Origin: Clostridia bacterium
GTDB lineage: Bacteria; Bacillota; Clostridia; Christensenellales; CAG-138
Direction of reading: 5' to 3'
DNA: 28,360 nucleotides
Assembly (NCBI GenBank): GCA_016293975.1
Contig: JAEDCW010000021.1
Span: 1-28,360 of the forward strand
Shown here: positions 8,843-17,267 of the stretch, one piece after another
How the letters are laid out: each line of letters begins with the position of its first letter
Numbering within the stretch: position 1 is the first letter of the stretch
Program-made: the position numbers and the translations under genes
The notes under the pieces: model-generated
The model's input: only the letters and a program-made list of their open reading frames with translations
The model's database searches: none
Told to the model about the DNA's origin: nothing

Positions 8843-8871
8843 TTGCATCTTTCACGTTTTTCTGATATGCT
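8843..8871 (+). promoter_or_regulatory. Promoter of the GNAT gene
   Basis: TTGCAT (8843-8848), 17-bp spacer, TGA-TATGCT (extended -10, 8866-8871), 46 bases before the ATG. Confidence 0.45.
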
Positions 8872-8917
8872 CAATTCGATAAAAGCCGCGACAAATCAAT
8901 CTTTGTGGGAGGCGTAA

Positions 8918-9445
8918 ATGGTGTACAGAACATTATCCGCGGAAGATGCAGAACGGTTTTGGAATCTGCTGAATCAGTTGGACTACGAAACAAAGTACAT
9001 GCTGTTCGAACCGGGCGAGAGGCCAAAGAACCTCCCTAAAACAGAATCTTTGATACGGTATTCCGTAGAAGTGGACGACTTTCTTCTTGTTGCCGAGGCG
9101 GATAACAAACTCATCGGATATATATCAGCGCAAAGGGGCATGTTGAATCGCATCGCTCATTCCGCATATATAGTTGTCGGCATACTGGCGGATTATCGCG
9201 GTAAAGGTATCGGTACGGAGTTTTTCAAAAGGCTGAATGTCTGGGCTGAGGAAAAAGGAGTAACCCATCTGGAGTTGACGGTAATCTGTGAAAACGAGGC
9301 CGCGAAACGCTTGTATACCAACAGCGGTTTTGAGATAGAGGGCATCAGACGCAAATCGGTTTGTGTCGATGGGGCATATTTGGATGAATACTATATGGCA
9401 AAAGTAAAACAAATCCCGGTTTGTCCAGGATTCTTCTCTGATTGA
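8918..9445 (+). CDS. GNAT family N-acetyltransferase
   Basis: A 175-residue acetyl-CoA dependent acetyltransferase. The acetyl-CoA binding motif A is clear: IVVGILADYRGKGIGTEFF (about 86-104), with the R-G-x-G-x-G core. It is followed by the motif B region, where LTVICENEAAKRLYTNSGF places the conserved Asn and Tyr. The final segment, IRRKSVCVDGAYLDEYYM, resembles the SpeG/RimJ-like branch. The substrate cannot be read from the sequence. The ATG at 8918 has GGGAGG 5 nt upstream. It is a single gene facing the DUF3795 gene tail to tail. Confidence 0.88.
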   Translation: MVYRTLSAEDAERFWNLLNQLDYETKYMLFEPGERPKNLPKTESLIRYSVEVDDFLLVAEADNKLIGYISAQRGMLNRIAHSAYIVVGILADYRGKGIGTEFFKRLNVWAEEKGVTHLELTVICENEAAKRLYTNSGFEIEGIRRKSVCVDGAYLDEYYMAKVKQIPVCPGFFSD

Positions 9446-9452
9446 ACGCTCC

Positions 9453-9486
9453 GATAAACGAGACGTTTTAGACTGTGTCGTTTATC
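9453..9486. terminator. Possible bidirectional hairpin between GNAT and DUF3795 genes
   Basis: Perfect 9-bp arms GATAAACGA (9453-9461) and TCGTTTATC (9478-9486) with a 16-nt loop, spanning the DUF3795 stop codon. There is no proper T-tract on either strand, so termination is only suggested by its place between convergent genes. Confidence 0.35.
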
Positions 9487-9814
9487 CCCTCAGATTATTC
9501 AGAGTCTCGGGATTATTTGATATGATCATTGCGACAGTCTGGCACTTATCTATTTTCGGACAGTCACCGCATGTCGCCACACCTTGTTTTAACGCACACT
9601 GACGAATGCCGCAAAGACTATCGCAGAATACGGTTTTAACCCCATCGGCACGACAGCCTTTACAGTTGATATGTTCTGGCAAAATGGGAGTACTATTTAA
9701 CTCGGACCATAGTTTTGCGGTTTTCTCGCGCAACGCTTGATCGTCATTTATCGTTGCGATATATGCATCGCATTTTTCACAATCCAATCCGCAGTATGCA
9801 ATCATATTTCTCAC
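9482..9814 (-). CDS. DUF3795 domain-containing protein
   Basis: About 110 residues, beginning MRNMIAYCGLDC. The Cys-rich pattern matches DUF3795: CGLDCEKC near the start, INCKGC in the middle, then FCDSLCGIRQC and CGDCPKIDKC. That is at least ten cysteines in CxxC-type pairs, so metal or iron-sulfur binding is likely, but the family has no established function. Two starts are possible: the GTG at 9814, 9 nt after GAGGGG, and the ATG at 9805 with no ribosome binding site; I prefer the GTG. The open frame continues further upstream without family similarity. A terminator separates it from xdhC, so it is not part of the purine operon. Confidence 0.8.
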   Translation of the reverse strand: MRNMIAYCGLDCEKCDAYIATINDDQALREKTAKLWSELNSTPILPEHINCKGCRADGVKTVFCDSLCGIRQCALKQGVATCGDCPKIDKCQTVAMIISNNPETLNNLRG

Positions 9815-9859
9815 GGTTACGTACCCCTCAATCCGATTATCGCTCCGAATCCTTTCGGG

Positions 9860-9898
9860 AAAAACAGCGGCACAACGGCATTGCACCGGTTGCCGCTG
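9860..9898 (-). terminator. Terminator of the ade-xdhABC operon
   Basis: Minus-strand stem CAGCGGCA / TGCCGCTG (8 bp, with a further paired inner part) followed by five T. It starts 18 bases after the xdhC stop. Confidence 0.75.
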
Positions 9899-9916
9899 CA
9901 TATGGCTTTTTATGCG

Positions 9917-10411
9917 TTATTCTTCTTTCTTGCCGTCAAGCCTATTTTCCATCGTCTTTCTGACCGCGCGGATTATGTTCTCATAACCCGTACAACGGCA
10001 CATGTTGCCCGAGAGCAGTTTTCTTATCTCATCATCGGAAAACCTTCTATTCTTCTCTAAGAGCGCGACGCTGCTCATCAGGAAGCCCGGGGTACAGAAG
10101 CCGCATTGTATCGCAGCCTCGTCGACAAATGCCTGCTGCAAATCGGTGAGCGTGCCGTCGGGATTGGTAAGTCCCTCGAGCGTTCTTATGTGCTTGCCAT
10201 CCGCCCAAATGGCGAGGTAGATGCAGGAGTTGTACGTCTCACCGTCGATTATTACGGTGCACGCTCCGCACTCACCTACCTCACAACCCTTCTTGACACT
10301 CGTGTGCTTGTGTTCATCGCCCCTAAGCAGATCTGTGAGCGACAGGCGCGGGTCTATATAGGACTCGTAATCTCTACCGTTTAGATTATAGCTTATTTTC
10401 ACCTTTTCCAT
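9917..10411 (-). CDS. xdhC: Xanthine dehydrogenase iron-sulfur subunit
   Basis: A 164-residue small subunit of a molybdenum hydroxylase, carrying two [2Fe-2S] clusters that pass electrons from the molybdenum centre to FAD. The plant-ferredoxin-like cluster is bound by Cys43, Cys48, Cys51 and Cys63 (GCEVGECGAC...SC). The second cluster is bound by Cys103, Cys106, Cys138 and Cys140 (QCGFCTPG...CRCTGY). Length is standard. The ATG overlaps the xdhB stop codon (TAATG), indicating translational coupling. It is the last gene of the operon, followed by a terminator. The name follows the E. coli XdhABC convention, in which XdhC is the Fe-S subunit. Confidence 0.93.
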   Translation of the reverse strand: MEKVKISYNLNGRDYESYIDPRLSLTDLLRGDEHKHTSVKKGCEVGECGACTVIIDGETYNSCIYLAIWADGKHIRTLEGLTNPDGTLTDLQQAFVDEAAIQCGFCTPGFLMSSVALLEKNRRFSDDEIRKLLSGNMCRCTGYENIIRAVRKTMENRLDGKKEE

Positions 10412-11292
10412 TACAGCACACCTCCCGCAAGTCTTACGCTCTCGCGCAATGCCCTGAGTGTCAGCTCATGTACAAGCTGCAGTCTGAATTCCTTTGTAGC
10501 ACGCCAGCTCGTTCTCGGCGTAACATCGTTGAGTGCCGCGTCCGCGCAAGCCATAAACGTCTCCTCACATACGGGCTTGCCCTTTGCCGCAAGTTCCGCA
10601 CTGTGTGAGCGTATCGCTGTAGGAGCCGCAACGCCAAACGCCACTCTTACGTCCTCAAATACGGTCTTATCCGCAGACAGCTTTACGTTTACGGAACAGC
10701 CAAGCGTCGCAATATCCATCGCCGAACGCATCGAGTATTTTATATAGTGGCCGAAATATCCCTCGTAGTTTTCCTTTTTAATCAGTATCGCGGTGAGCAG
10801 CTCGCCCGGACGCAGGTCGACACGTCCTGCCCCAACCTGATACTCTCTGAGGGTTATGCGCCTTACTCCGTCGGGACCTGTCAACTCTACCTCGGCATCC
10901 CACGCATGAAGCGTTGAAGCGGTATCTGCGCTCGTCACGCCGTTTGATATGTTTCCGCCTATCGTGCCTATGTTTCTTATCTGAGGGCCGCCGACCTTAT
11001 CCGCCGCCTCACAGAGCACGAGCATATGCTCACGCAGTATCGGGTTTGCGGTTATATGCGAAAAGCTCGTAAGAGGCAGTATTCTTATCGTACCGTCGTC
11101 GTCCATACTCACGCCTCTGAGCTCGTCGAGCTTGTATATTGAAATCAACTCCGCACCGCTCAGTTTGCCCTCGCGTATTTTTATGAGAACGTCGCTTCCG
11201 CCGGCGATTATTACCGCATCGGGGTGTTCTACCCGCAAGCTTACGGCGTCGCTTACGCTCTTTGCTTCGTAAATTGCGCTGATATCGTACAT
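10411..11292 (-). CDS. xdhB: Xanthine dehydrogenase FAD-binding subunit
   Basis: A 293-residue FAD-binding subunit of the molybdopterin dehydrogenase family. Flavin-binding signatures are visible: IIAGGSDVLIKIR (about 28-40) and GGPQIRNIGTIGGNISNG (about 101-118), and the C-terminal CO dehydrogenase flavoprotein-like domain follows. It would take electrons from the Fe-S subunit and reduce NAD+ or another acceptor. The ATG has AGGAGGT 4-5 nt upstream and lies 10 bp after xdhA; the gene overlaps xdhC by one base at its end. Confidence 0.94.
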   Translation of the reverse strand: MYDISAIYEAKSVSDAVSLRVEHPDAVIIAGGSDVLIKIREGKLSGAELISIYKLDELRGVSMDDDGTIRILPLTSFSHITANPILREHMLVLCEAADKVGGPQIRNIGTIGGNISNGVTSADTASTLHAWDAEVELTGPDGVRRITLREYQVGAGRVDLRPGELLTAILIKKENYEGYFGHYIKYSMRSAMDIATLGCSVNVKLSADKTVFEDVRVAFGVAAPTAIRSHSAELAAKGKPVCEETFMACADAALNDVTPRTSWRATKEFRLQLVHELTLRALRESVRLAGGVL

Positions 11293-11302
11293 GCCTACCT
11301 CC

Positions 11303-13591
11303 TTACTTTATAAGCCCTTCTTCACTGAACCTCTTAAACAGCACATGGGGCGTCATGGGTGCCTCATCTATACCTACGCCCGTCGCCTGCAGTATCGCGT
11401 TTCTTATGGCAGGTGCGGCGGGCACCGCGGGGGGTTCGCCCAATGCCTTTGTACCGTATGCGCTCGTAGGCTCATAGAACTCTACAAACTGCGCCTCGAG
11501 ATGCGGATGATCCATAGTCGTGGGGAGCTTGTAGTCAAGCAGATTGCCGTTCAGCGGTTTGCCCGTATTCTGGTCGTACTGCAATGTCTCGTACAGTCCG
11601 TAACCAATCGACATACTCATTCCTCCGTGCACCTGTGCCTCGGCAAGCTGCGGATTTATCAACATACCTGCGTCGTGAACGTTTATGAGTTTCAGTATCT
11701 TTACCTTGCCAAGCGGTATATCGACCTCGACCTCCGCAAACGCGCATCCCATTGAGAATGCATTTGAAGTACACTGATGTGTGCTCTCGGCCGTGATATG
11801 CTCGGCATTCGTCATACTGTAGAGCGCCTCTGTCGCGACGTCTCCAACCGTCATAAGCTTTTCGCCGGTATCCTGACGGACTATATTGCCGTTTTCTATA
11901 TCGAGCAAATCCGCTTCGGTGTTCGCTATTCTCGCCGCCTGCTTGAGTATCTTGTCCTTGAGCAGTTCCGCGCTCTGCCTTATCGCCATTCCGCCGACAT
12001 AAGTCTGTCTAGAAGCGTATGCGCCCGTACCGAACGGCGTAATATCGGTGTCCTGAGTCGATACCACATGAACGCTCTCAAACGGAATGCCTATGGTATA
12101 AGCCGCCATCTGTGCAAACGCAGTATCTGCACCCTGGCCTATCTCCGTTTCGCCTATCTGCAGCTGTACCGAGCCATCCTGGTTCAATACAAGTCTGCAG
12201 GATGACGCCTCGAGAGATATGGGCCATACCGCAGTGTTGTACCAGAATATGCTCATGCCTATGCCACGCCTTATATCGCCGGTCTGGTTGGTGTATTCCT
12301 TGCGCTTTTTCTCGAAATCTATATATGCGGCACCCTTCTTGATGCACTCTCCGAGACTGTCGTAATAGTTCCTGTTCTTGGAGAATGCGTCGTAGAAGCC
12401 CTCCTTCATCATGTTGATGCGCCTAAACTCAACAGGATCCATGCCGAGACTCTTTGCTATGTCCTCAACGTGGCTTTCCATGGCAAATGTTATCTGGGGT
12501 ATTCCGTAAGCTCTCATTGCGCCCGCGGCAGGCTTATTCGTAAACACCGTGTATACATCCGCCTTAGTTGCAAGTTCGTCATTATAGAGCTGTGCGAATG
12601 CGCTCGACGCCTTTGCGATTACGCCATGTCCGTGTGAAGCGTATGCGCCTTGACACGAGAATCCCTCGAGTCTCCTTGCCACAAAACGTCCGTCAGGTCT
12701 GTAATACGTCGTTATGTGGAAGCGCATTGCGTGACGCACGCGCGTGCAGGTAAACGTCTCTTCACGCGTGAGTTCGAGCTTTACACAGCGTCCGCCTACG
12801 AGGGTCGTCAGATACGCATTCAGCGGCTCATACAGCGCATCCTGCTTGTTGCCGAAGCCGCCGCCTATGTACGGCTTAATGATCCTTACATTGCCCCACG
12901 GTATATCGAGTGCCTGCGCTACGACTCTCCTTACTATGTGAGGTATCTGAGTCGAACTTACGACTACTATCCTGCCGTTTTCCATATAGGCATATGAGCC
13001 CGCATTTTCAATATGGCAATGCTGCACCGTAGGAACCGAATACCACTTGTCGTAGCAGAGCAGTCCCTCCTGCTTTATGGCTTCCTCGTAATTGCCGTTT
13101 TCATAACCTGAATGGGCGAGGATGTTGTTCTTAAAGTTTTCATGGAGCTGCGGTGCGCCCTCCTGCATCGCCTCTATTGGATCGAGCACAAACGGATATT
13201 CCTCATACTCTACTTTAATCGCTGCCAAAGCCCTCTTTGCAACTACCTCGTCGACCGCTATTACCGCCGCAATATCATCTCCGTAATAGCGTACCCTCGA
13301 TGTAAGAAGCTGTTTGTCCGCGACATCCTGATGTGCAGGGTCCGTCGACCACGGATGCCCCGCCGTCGGGAACTTGTTCTGTGGCACGTCAAAGCAGGTC
13401 ACTATCTTAACCACGCCGTCGATCTTCTCCGCCTCGCTCGTATCTATCCGGATAACCCTGCCGTTTGCTATTGTCGAGTGAAGTATCTTTGCAACGAGAT
13501 ACTTCTTCTCGTAAAAGTCATCGGTGTACCTTGCACGTCCGGTGACCTTGTCGTAGGCATCGACCCTTTTTACGCTCTTTCCAATACTCAT
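11303..13591 (-). CDS. xdhA: Xanthine dehydrogenase molybdenum-binding subunit
   Basis: A 762-residue molybdopterin-cytosine-dinucleotide type catalytic subunit. Motifs in order: RYYGDDIAAVIA (about 101-112), GGGFGNK (243-249), PAAGAMRAYGIPQ (mid-protein, the form typical of xanthine dehydrogenases rather than CO dehydrogenases), ETEIGQGADT, and GEPPAVPAAP with the catalytic-type Glu719. Expected reaction: hydroxylation of hypoxanthine to xanthine and of xanthine to urate. Adenine deaminase directly upstream supplies hypoxanthine, which supports a purine substrate. Ribosome binding site AAGGAAGG overlaps the ade stop codon. No maturation factor gene lies in the operon. Confidence 0.93.
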   Translation of the reverse strand: MSIGKSVKRVDAYDKVTGRARYTDDFYEKKYLVAKILHSTIANGRVIRIDTSEAEKIDGVVKIVTCFDVPQNKFPTAGHPWSTDPAHQDVADKQLLTSRVRYYGDDIAAVIAVDEVVAKRALAAIKVEYEEYPFVLDPIEAMQEGAPQLHENFKNNILAHSGYENGNYEEAIKQEGLLCYDKWYSVPTVQHCHIENAGSYAYMENGRIVVVSSTQIPHIVRRVVAQALDIPWGNVRIIKPYIGGGFGNKQDALYEPLNAYLTTLVGGRCVKLELTREETFTCTRVRHAMRFHITTYYRPDGRFVARRLEGFSCQGAYASHGHGVIAKASSAFAQLYNDELATKADVYTVFTNKPAAGAMRAYGIPQITFAMESHVEDIAKSLGMDPVEFRRINMMKEGFYDAFSKNRNYYDSLGECIKKGAAYIDFEKKRKEYTNQTGDIRRGIGMSIFWYNTAVWPISLEASSCRLVLNQDGSVQLQIGETEIGQGADTAFAQMAAYTIGIPFESVHVVSTQDTDITPFGTGAYASRQTYVGGMAIRQSAELLKDKILKQAARIANTEADLLDIENGNIVRQDTGEKLMTVGDVATEALYSMTNAEHITAESTHQCTSNAFSMGCAFAEVEVDIPLGKVKILKLINVHDAGMLINPQLAEAQVHGGMSMSIGYGLYETLQYDQNTGKPLNGNLLDYKLPTTMDHPHLEAQFVEFYEPTSAYGTKALGEPPAVPAAPAIRNAILQATGVGIDEAPMTPHVLFKRFSEEGLIK

Positions 13592-13605
13592 GCTGCTTCC
13601 TTCCT

Positions 13606-15349
13606 TTAGTTCTTATATATATAACTCATATTTGTCACATTAAACAATCCTTCGTCCGTAAGCCTTACTTCCGGTATGACCGGCAACGCCAAGAAACTTA
13701 GAAGTATAAGCGGATCGCTGCCCTCCGGTGCGCCCACGAGTCTTGCCGCATCTATGAGTGCCCTCTGCTTCCTAAGAACTTCCTCTATAGGGGCATCGGT
13801 CATAAGTCCCGCAATCGGCAGAGGCAGTCTCGCAAGCACTATCGACTGATGAACAACCGCAAATCCTCCGCCGCATTCCTTGAGCGCTTCGACTGCGAGC
13901 ATCATGTCATCGTTGTTTTCGCCGAGTACCACGATGTTGTGCGCATCGTGGGTGACGCTTGCCGCAATGGCGCCGCGCTCTATACAGAGTCCTTCGACTA
14001 TACCCAAACCGATGTTGCCCGTCGCGTGATGTCTCTCTATGACCGCAAGCTTGTCGAACCTTCTGTCGGGTACGAACTCACTGTCTCTGAAATGTACATC
14101 CTCGTATACGAGTTTGGTCACCAATTGCCCCGGCACGGTCTTGATCACCGGGAATTTCACGGTGTAGTCGCCGTTGTTCTCCGATGCACCAATGACGCTC
14201 GCCTTGAGCGAGAACCTTTCTTTTGTAAGAGGCGCCATGTTTACCGTGTTCAATACGTCCGCCGGCAGTATATGTCCTATGTCGCACGACCTGTCGGTGT
14301 AGCGTTTGCCCATTGCAAACACGTCTATTACATTGAAGTCGCGCAGGTTGTCAAACAACACCATAGTTGCCCTATATCCCGGTGCTATTGCGCCCTGTCG
14401 TTTGAGCCCGTATGTCCTTGCTGCATTGTACGACGCCATACATACGGCATCTATCGGGTCTATACCGCATTTGACCGCAAGCTTTGCTATGTAGTTTATA
14501 TGGCCCTCGCGGAGTATGTTCTCTATGTGCTTGTCGTCCGTGCAGAACATCATGTTCTTTGTCGGAAGCTTTGCATCGGCTATGGCACAAAGCAGCTCTT
14601 CCATGCCGTTTGCCGCAGAACCTACGCGTAACAAAATGCTCATGCCCGCACGAAGCTTTTCCAAAACCTCGTCAAAGCATGAGCACTCGTGATCCGTACC
14701 CGGTCCGGCAACACAATACGCATTGAGTTCTTTTCCCGATACCAGCGGAGCGTGACCGTCTATGACTCTGCCGTCAAAGAGTGTAAGCTTGTCAAGCATG
14801 GTCTCCTCGCCGTTAGTGGTGGAGACGTAGTCCATCACTTCTCCCAGTCCGAGCATTCTCGACTTCTGCGCAAGCTGTTTCATGTCGTCCGCGTATATGC
14901 TCGCGCCCGCGTGGTCAAACGGAGTCGCCGGCACACAAGACGGCATCATAAAATACACCCAGAGCGGCATCATGTTGGACATCTTGTACATCGCCCAAAT
15001 GCCCTCAGTGCCGCAGACATTCGCTATTTCGTGCGGATCTGCTATAACTGCGGTCGTACCTTGGGGAAGCACCACCCTCGCGTACGAATTGGGCGTCACC
15101 ATAGACGACTCTATATGTACATGGGCGTCTATGAAACCGGGGCACAGATATGCCCCCTTGGCGTCATACTCGTTTTCACACGAATACTCGCCCACTCCAA
15201 TGATCGTATCTTCATAGACGGCTACATCAGCCTTTATGATCTCATGAGTGAATACATTTACAACATTTGCATTCTTGATTACGAGAGTTGCACTGCCTGT
15301 GCGCGCAGCGTCGATTCGCTCTTTAAGCTCTGTATTATTCGTATTTCAT
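13606..15349 (-). CDS. ade: Adenine deaminase (apparent 1-nt frameshift at codon 2)
   Basis: About 580 residues in the amidohydrolase superfamily, converting adenine to hypoxanthine and ammonia with Mn2+/Fe2+. Clear motifs: PGFIDAHVHIESSMVTP, IADPHEIANV, IDGHAPLVSG and CTDDKH, plus the C-terminal adenine deaminase domain. The family N-terminus (ATLVIKNANVVNVF, then EIIKADVAVYE) is encoded up to 15345 but has no ATG, GTG or TTG before an in-frame TGA at 15346-15348. An ATG at 15347-15349 sits directly behind GGAGGGG in another frame. Removing one A from the AAA at 15344-15346 joins them as MNTNNTELKERIDAARTG. This is either a sequence error, a real frameshift, or a non-canonical start. The internal GTG at 15195 would lose about 50 conserved residues. 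It is the first gene of ade-xdhABC. Confidence 0.9.
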
Positions 15350-15371
15350 CCCCTCCGTCTCAATTTTTACT

Positions 15372-15400
15372 ATTATATCAAAGTACTCGGTTGCATACAA
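15372..15400 (-). promoter_or_regulatory. Promoter of ade-xdhABC
   Basis: On the minus strand TTGTAT (15395-15400), 17-bp spacer and TATAAT (15372-15377), 22 bases before the presumed ATG at 15349. The leader would be about 15 nt, leaving no room for a purine riboswitch. Confidence 0.6.
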
Positions 15401-15812
15401 TATATTTGTTAATCAAAATAAAAATTTTGTCTGTCTGAATTCTCTTTTATTTGCGCTTATAAACACACATTCTGCATTTTTAATCACCCCGCGCCCGGTC
15501 GCACGTTCCTTTTATGTTCATTGGGTTATATTTAATATACAATTATTCTTATGGTCACAGTGCGTCCCCCACAGGGCCGAAAAACCCGTACACTTGCCGT
15601 CGAAAATCTGCCATAACGCCTGAGCTTTTGTGCATTTGACATTACCGCGCTTTTTCATGCCATCATCGGTACATTTTTGCCGTATGCAGTCTCCGAAGCG
15701 GTAATTTCTATTGTGATATCACACACATTCACGGCATACGGCGGTATGCAAGTTGTCGACCGTTGCATAAAACGGCATCTATTTGCATTGAGTTTCACTA
15801 CAAAAAATACAA

Positions 15813-15841
15813 TTGCATTTCCATGACTACAGGTATAGAAT
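15813..15841 (+). promoter_or_regulatory. Candidate promoter of the CoA-transferase/thiolase operon
   Basis: TTGCAT (15813-15818), 17-bp spacer, TAGAAT (15836-15841). A second candidate, TTGAAA (15856-15861) with TGG-TATAAC (15877-15882), has only a 15-bp spacer and would start transcription inside the ribosome binding site, so I prefer the first. Confidence 0.4.
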
Positions 15842-15902
15842 TATCTTGTAATTTTTTGAAAATTTGCCATGTATGGTATAACAATACGGAGGTAAGAAAA
15901 CG

Positions 15903-16562
15903 ATGAGCAAAATCACAACGGCAGCAGAAGCCCTCTCCCACATCAAAGATGGCGATACCGTTATGGTAGGCGGTTTTTTGCAGGGAGGAAGCCCCGAGTA
16001 CATTCTTGACGCTATGGTGGAAAATACCGCCCGTCATCTGACTATTGTCAACAATGACATGGGAACGCCCAACACCAACATGGTTCGCGTGCTTGAAAAC
16101 GGACGCGCCGACAAGCTTATCTGCACGTACATAGGACAGAATCGCACCGCACAGGTGATGTACAACGAAAACCCCGAGAGCATAGAGCTCAATCCCCAGG
16201 GTACTCTCGTTGAGAGGATTCGCTGCGGTGGATACGGCATACCCGCATTCTACACTCCCACAGGCATAGGCACACTTATTGCCGAGGGCAAGGAAATCAG
16301 AGAGTTTGACGGCAAAGAGTATCTGCTTGAGCCGGCACTTCGCGGCAATGTCGGTATTGTAAGGGCGTCTGTAGTTGACGAATTCGGCAACTGTTACATG
16401 AAGGGTTCCACAAAGAACTATAACGCTATCATACCTCAAGCCTGCGACTACTGCGTAGTTGAGGCAGAGGAGCTCGTCCCCATCGGTTCTATCGACCCGG
16501 AGCTCATCACCGTTTCCGGAATATTCATCGACGCTATCGTAGTAGTACCTAAGGAGGCATAA
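15903..16562 (+). CDS. atoD: CoA transferase subunit A (AtoD/CtfA type)
   Basis: A 219-residue alpha subunit of a family I (3-oxoacid type) CoA transferase, moving CoA between acetate/butyrate and acetoacetyl-CoA or related acyl groups. It has the GGFLQGGSPEYIL glycine-rich start (about 23-35), the YIGQNRTAQ segment, TPTGIGTLIAEGKE, and the typical end (IDAIVVVPKEA). Ribosome binding site GGAGG lies upstream of the ATG. The beta subunit follows 2 bp downstream and a thiolase after that, a standard acetoacetyl-CoA metabolism cluster. The precise acyl donor cannot be determined from sequence. Confidence 0.9.
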   Translation: MSKITTAAEALSHIKDGDTVMVGGFLQGGSPEYILDAMVENTARHLTIVNNDMGTPNTNMVRVLENGRADKLICTYIGQNRTAQVMYNENPESIELNPQGTLVERIRCGGYGIPAFYTPTGIGTLIAEGKEIREFDGKEYLLEPALRGNVGIVRASVVDEFGNCYMKGSTKNYNAIIPQACDYCVVEAEELVPIGSIDPELITVSGIFIDAIVVVPKEA

Positions 16563-16564
16563 TC

Positions 16565-17221
16565 ATGGATAACAAGAATTTTATCGCAAAGCGCGTTGCA
16601 ATGATGCTCCACGACGGAGACGTCGTTAACCTCGGCATAGGACTTCCCACATTGGTTGCAAACCACATCCCCGAGGGAATAAGCGTTACCGTTCATGCTG
16701 AAAACGGTGTAATAGGCGCAGGTTCACACGCAGAGGAGCATAACACCGACGTAAACATATTCGATGCGGGCGGAATGTATATCACAACAGCACCCGGCGC
16801 GAGCGTAATCCACAGCGCAGATTCATTCGGAATCATCCGCGGCGGCCATATAAACGCCACCATACTCGGAGCACTCCAGGTAGATGAAAAGGGCAACCTA
16901 GCAAACTGGACAGTCCCCGGCAAGAAGGTCACCGGCATGGGCGGAGCAATGGACCTCGTTGCAAGTGCGAAACTGGTAATCTGTGCTATGGAGCATACAG
17001 CTAAGGGCAACCCCAAAATACTCAAGAGATGCACATTCCCGCTTACGGGTGCTGGCGTTGTAGACCTCATCGTCACAGAGATGGGCGTTATCCGCGTCAC
17101 AGATGACGGACTGCTTCTCGAGGAGATCGCCGACGGTTACACAGTCGAGCAGGTACAGGCGGCAACAGAAGCAGAGCTCAAGATAGCCCCCGACCTCAAG
17201 GTAATCAAGTTCGAAGACTGA
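16565..17221 (+). CDS. atoA: CoA transferase subunit B (AtoA/CtfB type)
   Basis: A 218-residue beta subunit of the same CoA transferase. The catalytic glutamate that forms the glutamyl-CoA thioester is Glu46 in VHAENGVIG. Other conserved features are VNLGIGLPTLVA (21-32), TGMGGAMDL and the acyl-CoA transferase end region. Ribosome binding site GGAGG lies in the last codons of subunit A, 7 nt before the ATG, so the two are translationally coupled and form the expected alpha2beta2 enzyme. Confidence 0.93.
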   Translation: MDNKNFIAKRVAMMLHDGDVVNLGIGLPTLVANHIPEGISVTVHAENGVIGAGSHAEEHNTDVNIFDAGGMYITTAPGASVIHSADSFGIIRGGHINATILGALQVDEKGNLANWTVPGKKVTGMGGAMDLVASAKLVICAMEHTAKGNPKILKRCTFPLTGAGVVDLIVTEMGVIRVTDDGLLLEEIADGYTVEQVQAATEAELKIAPDLKVIKFED

Positions 17222-17267
17222 TCGCAAGAATATGGAACGAAATAAACTTTAATATAGGAGGCACATA

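Larger units (their letters stand above)
15350..15902. other. Divergent intergenic region between ade and the CoA-transferase operon
   Basis: No convincing gene. The left end holds the ade promoter and the right end the CoA-transferase promoter. Between them are a perfect 9-bp inverted repeat GCCGTATGC (15679-15687) / GCATACGGC (15734-15742), a 12-bp palindrome TGTGATATCACA (15712-15723) inside that repeat, and a third half-site-like CGGTATGC at 15743. A 46-codon minus-strand frame (15518-15658) with several Cys and Trp codons has an ATG but no ribosome binding site, and I do not call it. The region may hold operators for one or both flanking operons. Confidence 0.5.

Noticed and set aside
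15350..15400. Purine riboswitch ahead of ade-xdhABC
   Set aside because: The promoter lies within about 25 bases of the start, so the leader is too short, and no riboswitch-like three-way junction is visible.
15518..15658. 46-codon minus-strand frame as a small gene
   Set aside because: It has no ribosome binding site and no family I can recognise. It is kept only as a note within the intergenic entry.
15712..15723. Crp/Fnr binding site at TGTGATATCACA
   Set aside because: The half-sites match but the spacer is 2 bp rather than the 4-6 bp needed, so I treat it only as an unexplained palindrome.
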